From Dehalococcoidia bacterium (GTDB lineage Bacteria; Chloroflexota; Dehalococcoidia; UBA2979): 9,430 nt of DNA. This document shows, piece by piece, positions 1-6,199 of this stretch. The notes under the pieces were generated by a model that saw only the letters and a program-made list of their open reading frames with translations, did no database searches and was not told the DNA's origin. Both the position numbers and the translations under genes were made by a program. Every line of letters starts with the position of its first letter. The first letter of the stretch is position 1. The stretch is taken from contig SCTU01000125.1 in the NCBI GenBank assembly GCA_004297315.1, positions 1 through 9,430 of the forward strand. The letters run 5' to 3'.

Positions 1-509
1 CGGATGCCGCGCCCGCCGCCGCCAGCCGAGGCCTTCACGAGCAGCGGGAAGCCGATGCGCTCGGCCTCGCGCTTTGCCGTCGCGAAGTCTTCGACGCTGA
101 TGTTGTCGGCACCGGGCACGACGGGGACGCCGGCCTCCTGCATCAGGCGGCGGCCGGAGATCTTGCCGCCCAGCGCGCGCATCGCGTCTGCCGAGGGACC
201 GATGAAGACGATCCCGGCCGCTGCACAGGCGTCGGCGAAGCGCGGGTTTTCGGAGAGGAAGCCGTAGCCCGGGTGGACCGCCTCGGCGCCGGTCGCCTTC
301 GCGGCCGCGATGATCTTGTCGATCGCGAGGTAGGACTCGAGCGCGGGGCCGGGGCCGATGTGGACGGCGAAGTCGGCGTTCCGCACGTGGAGGGCGTTGC
401 GGTCGGGGTCGGAGTAGACCGCGACGGTCTCGATCCCCATCTCGCGGCACGTGCGCTGGACCCGCAACGCGATCTCGCCCCGGTTGGCGATGAGCACTCG
501 ACGGAACAC
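1..509 (-). CDS. accC: Biotin carboxylase (acetyl-/acyl-CoA carboxylase family), N-terminal part, cut by window edge
   Basis: This enzyme uses ATP and bicarbonate to carboxylate biotin on a carrier protein, the first half-reaction of acetyl-CoA or other acyl-CoA carboxylases in the cytoplasm. Only 169 codons lie in the window. Visible family marks are the N-terminal VLIANRGEIALR (residues 5-16), HPGYGFLSEN (79-88), FIGP (102-105), a Lys at 116 that matches an ATP-binding lysine of AccC, and the glycine-rich ATP-grasp loop KASAGGGGRG (159-168). The start is a GTG at 507-509, chosen because the conserved N-terminus begins there and a GGGAGAGGG purine run lies about 8 bases upstream. AccC normally has Asp before Lys116 (GDK), whereas this protein has GGK. 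No biotin carrier gene is seen upstream. It could equally be the alpha subunit of a propionyl- or methylcrotonyl-CoA carboxylase, since the distinguishing C-terminus lies outside the window. The family is certain; the exact substrate is not. Confidence 0.93.
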   Translation of the reverse strand, partial: MFRRVLIANRGEIALRVQRTCREMGIETVAVYSDPDRNALHVRNADFAVHIGPGPALESYLAIDKIIAAAKATGAEAVHPGYGFLSENPRFADACAAAGIVFIGPSADAMRALGGKISGRRLMQEAGVPVVPGADNISVEDFATAKREAERIGFPLLVKASAGGGGRGI

Positions 510-621
510 GCGCGGCCCTCTCCCTGACCCCGGGTGGTGCTGTGGTCAGCGAGTCAGACTGTCATGGCGACTCACCGGCGGCAAGCCGCGCGCGAGACTG
601 CCGGGACCGATCAGGGGTGGT
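510..621 (-). other. Gap between lipoprotein gene and biotin carboxylase gene
   Basis: The gap is 112 bp, with no terminator-like hairpin followed by T residues and no convincing promoter. The only clear signal is the GGGAGAGGG purine run just before the GTG of the biotin carboxylase gene. Co-transcription of the two genes is possible but not shown. Confidence 0.35.
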
Positions 622-1170
622 TCAGCCCTCGACCTTGACGATCTGCCAGCCGCCCTCGCCCTTGGCCAGCGTCAACGTGCGGACGGGCCCCGCCTTCACT
701 TCGTCGAACATCTTCGCGGCGTCGGCGGGCTGGACCTTGCCCGCCTTGATCATGTTGTTGACGGAGTCGACCGAGTACTTGAGCTTCACCTTGACGACGG
801 CGCCGGCGTCGCCCTGCTTCGTGCTGTCGACGACGTCGTACCCGAGGTCGGGCGGGAACGGCGTCTTCATGATGTCGTTGAAGACCTGCTCCACCGGCTT
901 CTGCCCGCTGGTGCCGCCCGTCCGGATATTCGCCACGAGAGCGCCGAGGTCGCCGCCGAGGAAGCGGCGCGTCTGGCCAGCGACAAACTGGTCCGGGGTC
1001 GGGCCCGAGGCTTGCGCCCAACCTTCGATGAAGCCCTTCACGGCGGCGTCGGCTTCAGGTGCGCCCTTGTTGATGTCGAACTTCTCGGCCTTCGAGCCGC
1101 ATGCGGCGACCAGAGCGAGCACCAACCCCAGTCCGGCCACCAAGGCCAGGCGTCCCGCCGTCCGGTGCAT
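622..1170 (-). CDS. Small secreted lipoprotein of unknown function
   Basis: The gene encodes 182 residues with a bacterial lipoprotein signal: a short basic N-terminus (MHRTAGR), a hydrophobic stretch at about 8-23, and a lipobox VAAC ending at Cys24, the predicted lipidated residue. The mature protein should be anchored on the outer face of the cytoplasmic membrane. The ATG at 1168-1170 is preferred over an in-frame GTG at 1194 because a GGGGGG purine run sits about 5 bases upstream of the ATG and the signal peptide then has normal length. The mature part has an early helix-like segment (AAVKGFIEGWAQAS), a later strand-rich segment (GAVVKVKLKYS) and a C-terminal LAKGEGGWQIVKVEG. That layout resembles small NTF2/DUF4878-like lipoproteins, but this is only an impression. 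It lies between thrS (131 bp upstream) and the biotin carboxylase gene (112 bp downstream) on the same strand. I do not recognise a specific family. Confidence 0.82.
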   Translation of the reverse strand: MHRTAGRLALVAGLGLVLALVAACGSKAEKFDINKGAPEADAAVKGFIEGWAQASGPTPDQFVAGQTRRFLGGDLGALVANIRTGGTSGQKPVEQVFNDIMKTPFPPDLGYDVVDSTKQGDAGAVVKVKLKYSVDSVNNMIKAGKVQPADAAKMFDEVKAGPVRTLTLAKGEGGWQIVKVEG

Positions 1171-1301
1171 GTCGTCCCCCCGCGCGCAGTCCACTTAGGT
1201 CGGCCAGCCTCTGGCCGGGGGGACTGTACAGCGGAGCGGTGCCTACCGCATCGGCATCCGATGCCTCATCCGCGACGTGATGGCGGGGCAGCGCGGGCGA
1301 A
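1171..1301 (-). other. Intergenic region thrS-lipoprotein with two perfect hairpins
   Basis: This 131-bp gap holds two perfect inverted repeats. GCATCGG-CAT-CCGATGC at 1248-1264 has a 7-bp stem, and GGCCAG-CCT-CTGGCC at 1202-1216 has a 6-bp stem. Neither is followed by a T-run on the minus strand, so a factor-independent terminator is not shown. A possible -10 (TACAGT, plus-strand positions 1223-1228) could start a transcript close to the second hairpin, but I see no good -35 at the right distance. The hairpins may protect the thrS 3' end or sit in the 5' leader of the lipoprotein gene. Confidence 0.4.
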
Positions 1302-3074
1302 TCACGGCCGGTGCGCCTGGATGCTCCGCGAATCCCGCTCGTCCACCAGCCGGTCCGCGATCTGGAAGATCGGCAGCGCCCCCAGGTCGTCGCCGGTACG
1401 GTCGCGTACGGCGGCCGCGTCGGCTTCCACCTCGCGGTCGCCCACGATCAGCATGTAGGGGATGCGCTGGCCCTGCGCCTTGCGGATCTTGTTGTTCATC
1501 CGCTCCGAGGCGTCGTCCACCTCGACGCGTAGGCCGCGCCCGCGCAGGATCGCGCGCACGCGGTGCGCGTAGTCCGCGTGCCGGTCCGCGATCGGGATGA
1601 CGACCGCCTGCACCGGGGCCAGCCAGAGCGGGAAGTGCCCGCCGGTGTGCTCGATATAGACGCCGATGAAGCGCTCGAGCGAACCGAGGATCGCCCGGTG
1701 GATCATCATCGGCCGGTGGTCGGCGCCGTCCTCGCCGACATAGGTGAGGCCGAACGACTCGGGCATGCCGAGGTCGACCTGGACGGTACCGAGCTGCCAG
1801 AAGCGGCCGATCGCGTCCTTGAAGTGAAACTCGAGTTTCGGGCCGTAGAACGCGCCCTCGCCGGGCGCGAGCACGAACTGTTTGCCGGCGCCGGTCACGG
1901 CCTCGCCCAGCAGGCGCACGCCGCGCTCCCAGTCCTCGTCGCTGCCGATTGCCTTCCCCGGTCGCGTCGCCAGCCGGATCACCGGCTCGCCGAGGCCGAG
2001 GTCGGAGTAGACCCGTTCGAGCATGCGGAAGACGGAGAAGATCTCCTCGTCGAACTGCTCCGGCGTGCAGTAGATGTGCGAGTCGTCCTGCGAGAACGCG
2101 CGGACGCGCGTCAGCCCGTGCAACACCCCAGACCGCTCGTTCCGGTGCAGACGTGAGAATTCGGCGAGGCGCAGCGGCAGTTCGCGGTAGGAATGGTGCC
2201 CGCTGGCGAAGTACTGGCAGTGGCCGGGACAGTTCATGGGCTTCACGCCGAGTTCCTCGTCCCCGTTCTGGAACAGGAACATGTCGTCCGCGAAGTTCTG
2301 GTAGTGGCCCGAGGTCTTCCAGAGGTCGACGCCGAAAATGAGCGGCGTGATCACCTCGCGGTAGCCGTACTCCTCGTACAACTCGCGCATGTAGTCGACG
2401 AGGCCGTTGTAGAGGATCGTCCCGTTCGGGTGCCAGAACGGCGAACCGGGCGCGACCGGGTCGATGTGGAAGAGGTCGAGTTCGCGCCCGAGGCGGCGGT
2501 GGTCCCGCTTCTCCGCCTCTTCGCGCATCTTCAGGTAGTCGTCGAGTTCCTGCTGAGTGGGGAAGAGCGCGCCATAGACGCGCTGGAGCATGGCGTTCTT
2601 CTCGTCGCCGCGCCAGTAGGCGCCGGCGACGTGCGTGAGTTTGAACGCGCCGATCTGCCCGGTGGAATCAGTGTGGCCGCCGCGGCAGAGGTCGCGGAAG
2701 TCACCGTGGCGGAAGTGCCCGACGGTCGCGTCCTCGATGCCCTCGATCATTTCGAGTTTGTAGGGCTGGTCGCGGAAGATCTCGCGCGCCTGCTCCTTCG
2801 GAATCTGCTCGCCGCGGATCGGGTGGTCCTTCGCGACGGACTCCTTCATCCGTGCCTCAAGCAGAGGCAGGTCCTCCGGAGTCAGCGGCCGCGGCAGGTC
2901 GAAGTCGTAGTAGAAGCCGTTGTCGACCGGGGGGCCGATGGCGTACTTGGCCTCGGGGAACATCTCCAGGACCGCCTCCGCCAGCACATGGGCGGCGGAG
3001 TGTCGCATCCGGAAGAGCCGTTCCTCCGATGGCAATTGGTCAAACGGCACCGCGTGGTCTGACTGGTGGGTCAT
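1302..3074 (-). CDS. thrS: Threonyl-tRNA synthetase lacking the TGS domain
   Basis: This is a cytoplasmic class II synthetase that charges tRNA-Thr with threonine and removes mischarged serine. The product is 590 residues, against about 640 for the E. coli enzyme. The N-terminal TGS domain is absent and the protein begins almost at the editing domain. Editing-site residues are present: HSAAH (His25, His29) and CRGGH (Cys130, His134). The catalytic domain follows, with the zinc ligands expected by alignment to E. coli (Cys282 in MNCPGH, His333 in DDSHIYC, His459 in MMIHRAILGS), motif 2 RNERSG (311-316) and motif 3 around 456-471. The anticodon-binding domain occupies about 486-585 (WLAPVQ... 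to RIPYMLIVGDREVE). The ATG at 3072-3074 is chosen over longer in-frame starts because GAGGAG lies 8 bases upstream, and the upstream extension would run through the T-box leader. Expression is probably controlled by that leader. Confidence 0.97.
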   Translation of the reverse strand: MTHQSDHAVPFDQLPSEERLFRMRHSAAHVLAEAVLEMFPEAKYAIGPPVDNGFYYDFDLPRPLTPEDLPLLEARMKESVAKDHPIRGEQIPKEQAREIFRDQPYKLEMIEGIEDATVGHFRHGDFRDLCRGGHTDSTGQIGAFKLTHVAGAYWRGDEKNAMLQRVYGALFPTQQELDDYLKMREEAEKRDHRRLGRELDLFHIDPVAPGSPFWHPNGTILYNGLVDYMRELYEEYGYREVITPLIFGVDLWKTSGHYQNFADDMFLFQNGDEELGVKPMNCPGHCQYFASGHHSYRELPLRLAEFSRLHRNERSGVLHGLTRVRAFSQDDSHIYCTPEQFDEEIFSVFRMLERVYSDLGLGEPVIRLATRPGKAIGSDEDWERGVRLLGEAVTGAGKQFVLAPGEGAFYGPKLEFHFKDAIGRFWQLGTVQVDLGMPESFGLTYVGEDGADHRPMMIHRAILGSLERFIGVYIEHTGGHFPLWLAPVQAVVIPIADRHADYAHRVRAILRGRGLRVEVDDASERMNNKIRKAQGQRIPYMLIVGDREVEADAAAVRDRTGDDLGALPIFQIADRLVDERDSRSIQAHRP

Positions 3075-3119
3075 GCCTGGAACTCCTCGACTCCCGGGTG
3101 CGCCGGATACAGCAACGCG

Positions 3120-3142
3120 CCACCGTCCCGCGGGACGAGCGG
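3120..3142 (-). promoter_or_regulatory. Hairpin competing with the T-box antiterminator
   Basis: On the minus strand CCGC-(T)-CGTCC pairs with GGACG-GTGG around a CGCG loop, giving nine pairs (one G-U) and one bulged T. It uses the same 3' arms as the A1 and A2 helices of the T-box element, so the two folds exclude each other. No T-run follows, so this is either a terminator without a classical tail or part of a translational switch. Within the leader, CTCG-T-CCC could also pair with GGG-AGT-CGAG next to the thrS ribosome binding site. Confidence 0.6.
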
Positions 3143-3333
3143 CGCGCTCGTGGTTCCACCCGACTTCCCCCGGCCGCGGGCACGCGCGGTCGAGGCTCGA
3201 GCGCCCGTAACGAGGGCGTGGCCGCCGCGGGTTCGCCCGCGGGCTCGGGGGTGGTATCCGCCGCCTCGACACCCGGGGCTTCCAGCCGGTGGCCCCGGTC
3301 TCTGTTCGTGCGATGGGCGGGGGATCTGTCCCC
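3120..3333 (-). promoter_or_regulatory. T-box leader of thrS, putative ACC (Thr) specifier
   Basis: A T-box RNA senses uncharged tRNA by pairing its specifier with the anticodon and its bulge with the tRNA 3' end. The antiterminator-type element is at 3131-3162. On the minus strand it reads CGGG, then the 7-nt bulge TGGAACC (3152-3158), then ACGAGC, a 5-nt loop, GCTCGT and CCCG. This gives a 4-bp A1 helix and a 6-bp A2 helix, both perfect. Stem I spans about 3247-3333. Its base pairs GGGG with CCCC, an internal loop carries the specifier ACC followed by A (3253-3255), then CCGCC pairs with GGCGG, and the tip pairs ACCGGGGC with GCCCCGGGT. The segments AGAGA and GCTGGAAG near the tip resemble the conserved AG bulge and apical loop. 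Between Stem I and the T-box lies another hairpin, CCGCGGG-CGAA-CCCGCGG. The structure was folded by eye only. Confidence 0.92.
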
Positions 3334-3377
3334 TTCGACGCTCGTCTGCCGCCCGTTTCGGGGCGAGATTCGCGGGA

Positions 3378-3383
3378 ATCATA
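3378..3383 (-). promoter_or_regulatory. Possible -10 box of the thrS leader promoter
   Basis: The minus strand reads TATGAT, matching five of six bases of the TATAAT consensus in an otherwise GC-rich stretch. A start about 7 bases downstream would lie near 3371, roughly 40 bases before T-box Stem I, a normal arrangement. I see no convincing -35 at 16-18 bases, so the call is tentative. Confidence 0.4.
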
Positions 3384-3452
3384 CTGCGCCCTCGCGGGAA
3401 CGGCCCCGGCTTCTGCCGCGACCGCTCAAGCGTGAGACACTGGAGAGGTGAG

Positions 3453-3529
3453 TGGTGGGCGGTACTGGATTCGAACCAGTGACCTCAGCGATGTCAACGC
3501 TGCGCTCTAACCAACTGAGCTAACCACCC
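3453..3529 (-). tRNA. tRNA-Val(GAC)
   Basis: This is a full cloverleaf of 77 bases including an encoded CCA. The acceptor stem pairs GGGTGGT with ACCGCCC (one G-T wobble). The D arm is GCTC/GAGC. The anticodon stem CAGCG/CGCTG holds the loop TTGACAT, giving anticodon GAC (Val). The T arm is ACTGG-TTCGAAT-CCAGT and the discriminator base is A. The gene is transcribed away from the tRNA-Lys/tRNA-Leu pair. No obvious terminator follows it before the thrS leader. Confidence 0.97.
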
Positions 3530-3570
3530 GGTCCGGTTGCGAGGGACGCAACTCCCTCGAAGGCTTCCGC

Positions 3571-3600
3571 AGGCTATGGTAGCGCCGCGCGGAGGGTCAA
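3571..3600 (-). promoter_or_regulatory. Likely promoter of tRNA-Val
   Basis: On the minus strand TTGACC (3595-3600) and TAGCCT (3571-3576) are separated by 18 bases. The -35 matches five of six consensus positions; the -10 matches only T, A and the final T, as in the tRNA-Lys promoter. The start would be near 3564, giving a leader of about 35 bases. That leader contains the hairpin CGAGGGA-loop-TCCCTCG at 3540-3559. Confidence 0.5.
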
Positions 3601-3706
3601 TCGGACGCGGGAGTCTCAGGCGGTGCGGCAAGCGTTGACGCGACGGGTGCTCCGCATGACGCGCACGTAAGGTGCGTCGGTGGCGGTGGCGACGGTCGCA
3701 AATTCG
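3601..3706. other. Intergenic core between divergent tRNA promoters
   Basis: No coding region is supported here. There is a small inverted repeat CGCAC-GTAAG-GTGCG at about 3662-3676 and a second TTGACG at about 3635 without a matching -10. Together with the flanking promoters this is the only stretch in the window without a gene between divergent transcription units. Confidence 0.5.
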
Positions 3707-3735
3707 TTGACACGGGATCGGGCCATTGCTACCGT
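3707..3735 (+). promoter_or_regulatory. Promoter of the tRNA-Lys/tRNA-Leu unit
   Basis: A perfect TTGACA (3707-3712) is followed after exactly 17 bases by TACCGT (3730-3735), which matches the first, second and last positions of TATAAT. A start near 3742 would be about 7 bases before the mature 5' end of tRNA-Lys. Confidence 0.75.
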
Positions 3736-3748
3736 CCTGCTGCTGCGC

Positions 3749-3823
3749 GGGCCTCTAGCTCAATGGCAGAGCAGCTGACTCTTAATCAGCCGGTTCTGGG
3801 TTCGAATCCCAGGGGGCTCACCA
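3749..3823 (+). tRNA. tRNA-Lys(CTT)
   Basis: This is a 75-base cloverleaf with CCA encoded. The acceptor stem pairs GGGCCTC with GGGGCTC (two wobble pairs). The D arm is GCTC/GAGC. The anticodon stem GCTGA/TCAGC with loop CTCTTAA gives anticodon CTT (Lys). The T arm is CTGGG-TTCGAAT-CCCAG and the discriminator is A. It is the first gene after a near-consensus promoter and is probably co-transcribed with tRNA-Leu 64 bases downstream. Confidence 0.97.
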
Positions 3824-3887
3824 CAGCATCAATCGGGACGTGAGCCCGGGTGGATGACGGAGAGTCGGGGGGCGCGGTTCCAGGCAC

Positions 3888-3972
3888 GGGGAAGTGTCGG
3901 AATCGGCAGACGAGCGCGGCTTAGAACCGCGTGCCGCAAGGCGTAGGAGTTCGAGTCTCCTCTTCCCCACCA
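3888..3972 (+). tRNA. tRNA-Leu(TAG)
   Basis: This is an 85-base class II tRNA including an encoded CCA. The acceptor stem GGGGAAG/CTTCCCC is perfect. The anticodon stem CGCGG/CCGCG with loop CTTAGAA gives anticodon TAG (Leu, CTN codons). The long variable arm pairs TGCC with GGCG around GCAA, as expected for leucine tRNAs. The T arm is AGGAG-TTCGAGT-CTCCT and the discriminator is A. The oppD-like gene begins 85 bases further on without an evident promoter of its own. Confidence 0.97.
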
Positions 3973-4028
3973 GCCCGGATGCTCGCGGGGGAGCGGACGG
4001 GCGACCAGTCAGGGACTACCGAGAGGGG

Positions 4029-4046
4029 TCGCGCCTCCGGGCGCGA
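4029..4046 (+). promoter_or_regulatory. Hairpin abutting the oppD ribosome binding site
   Basis: TCGCGCC-TCCG-GGCGCGA forms a 7-bp GC-rich stem-loop directly before the AGAAGGTGAT purine stretch that precedes the ATG at 4058. There is no T-run. It could be a weak 3' boundary of the tRNA transcript or could affect access to the ribosome binding site. Confidence 0.45.
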
Positions 4047-4057
4047 GAAGGTGATCC

Positions 4058-5071
4058 ATGGCGACACTGCTTGAGGTGAAGGATCTAAAGACCTACTTCT
4101 TCACCGACGATGGAGTCGTCCGGGCGGTGAATGGCGTGACCTGGCACCTGGACGAGGGCGAAACGCTCGGCCTCGTCGGTGAGTCAGGTTGCGGCAAGTC
4201 CGTCACGGCGATGTCGATCCTGAGGCTGATCCCGAATCCGCCTGGCCGGATCGTGGACGGCTCGATCATGTTCGAGGGCCGCGACCTGCTGAAGATCTCG
4301 GACGCCGAGATGCGCTCGGTCCGCGGTAACCGCATCGGCATGATCTTCCAGGAGCCGATGACCTCCTTGAACCCGGTGTTGACCATCGGCGCGCAGATCC
4401 GTGAGTCGATCACCCTGCACCTCGGCCTGGGGGAGCAGGAAGCGAACGCGCGCGCGGTCGAGCTGCTCGAACTGGTCGGCATCCCGGAGGCGCCGCAGCG
4501 CCTGAAGGACTATCCGCACCAATTCTCAGGCGGCATGCGCCAGCGCGTCATGATCGCGATGGCGCTCTCTTGCAACCCGAAACTCCTGATTGCGGACGAG
4601 CCGACGACGGCGCTGGACGTGACCATCCAGGCGCAGATCCTGGAGATCATGGCGCGCCTCTCGCGGGAGTTCGGTACGGCCGTGCTGGTGATCACGCACA
4701 ACCTCGGCGTCGTCGCCCGCTACGCGGACCGCGTAGCGGTCATGTACGCCGGTGAAATCGTGGAGAGCGGCACTGCGGTCGACATCTTCAAGCGCCCGCG
4801 TCACCCCTACACGGTGGGCCTGATGGCCTCCGTCCCGCGCCTGGACGCCACGGAGCACATCCGCCTCACTACCATCGACGGGCAACCGCCGCTGTTGATC
4901 GCGCCGATCGCGGGCTGTCCGTTCGCGCCCCGCTGCGACTGGGCGATCGCGGACTGCGAGACGATCCACCCTGACCTTGAGGCGAAGGAACCGGGCCACA
5001 CGGCGCGCTGCATTCGCAACCCACAGACGGACCAGAAGACCAAGGCGCCGGCCAGTGCCGGTGTCGCATAG
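4058..5071 (+). CDS. Peptide/nickel-type ABC transporter ATPase, DppD/OppD-like
   Basis: This is one of two cytoplasmic ATPases that drive DppBC/OppBC-type importers for peptides, nickel complexes or similar small solutes. The product is 337 residues, a typical length. Walker A is GESGCGKS (41-48), the Q-loop Gln is 98 (MIFQEP), the ABC signature is FSGGMRQ (156-162), Walker B is LLIADEP with catalytic Glu181, and the H-loop is His214. The C-terminal oligopeptide-type extension has four cysteines: Cys287 and Cys293 in CPFAPRC, then Cys300 and Cys318. The ATG at 4058 follows a strong AAGGTGAT site. Its partner gene starts 20 bases after its stop. No permease or solute-binding gene lies nearby, so the substrate cannot be assigned. 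Peptide is only the commonest case for the family. Confidence 0.95.
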   Translation: MATLLEVKDLKTYFFTDDGVVRAVNGVTWHLDEGETLGLVGESGCGKSVTAMSILRLIPNPPGRIVDGSIMFEGRDLLKISDAEMRSVRGNRIGMIFQEPMTSLNPVLTIGAQIRESITLHLGLGEQEANARAVELLELVGIPEAPQRLKDYPHQFSGGMRQRVMIAMALSCNPKLLIADEPTTALDVTIQAQILEIMARLSREFGTAVLVITHNLGVVARYADRVAVMYAGEIVESGTAVDIFKRPRHPYTVGLMASVPRLDATEHIRLTTIDGQPPLLIAPIAGCPFAPRCDWAIADCETIHPDLEAKEPGHTARCIRNPQTDQKTKAPASAGVA

Positions 5072-5091
5072 TCCGGAGGGGGGAGACAGCC

Positions 5092-6108
<1,017 letters not shown>

Positions 6109-6128
6109 CTCCGTCTCGGAGACAGTCG

Positions 6129-6160
6129 CGAAGCCCCGCCATCCGGCGGGGCTTCGTCTT
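6129..6160 (+). terminator. Terminator hairpin after the ABC ATPase pair
   Basis: CGAAGCCCCGCC pairs perfectly with GGCGGGGCTTCG across an ATCC loop (12-bp stem, 6129-6156), followed by TCTT. The stem is strong but the T-tract is short. It separates the transporter unit from lepA. Confidence 0.85.
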
Positions 6161-6187
6161 GCCTGCGCGCCTACCCGAACCGCCCGG

Positions 6188-6193
6188 TAGGAT
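6188..6193 (+). promoter_or_regulatory. Possible -10 box immediately before lepA
   Basis: TAGGAT (four of six consensus positions) ends six bases before the GTG start of lepA. That spacing would put the transcript start on or next to the start codon, giving a leaderless mRNA. The same bases (AGGATGGGG) could instead serve as a ribosome binding site if transcription starts further upstream. No clear -35 is visible. Confidence 0.3.
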
Positions 6194-6199
6194 GGGGCA

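Noticed and set aside
451..1458. 335-residue open frame on the plus strand
   Set aside because: It runs antisense across the biotin carboxylase start, the lipoprotein and the thrS end, and its sequence is low-complexity Arg/Leu/Asp-rich.
2193..3062. 289-residue open frame on the plus strand
   Set aside because: It is antisense to thrS, with Val/Glu/Asp-rich shadow composition and no motif.
3075..3272. Longer N-terminal version of ThrRS (66 extra residues)
   Set aside because: The extra codons coincide with the T-box element, encode Arg/Pro-rich sequence unlike a TGS domain, and a good ribosome binding site supports the internal ATG at 3074.
3635..3640. TTGACG as an additional promoter -35
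   Set aside because: No TAnnnT-like box lies 16-18 bases downstream.
3894..4079. 61-residue open frame over tRNA-Leu
   Set aside because: It overlaps the tRNA gene and the oppD start out of frame; the tRNA explains the sequence.
6113..6123. GTCTC-G-GAGAC palindrome after oppF
   Set aside because: It is short with a one-base loop; the adjacent 12-bp hairpin is the credible terminator.
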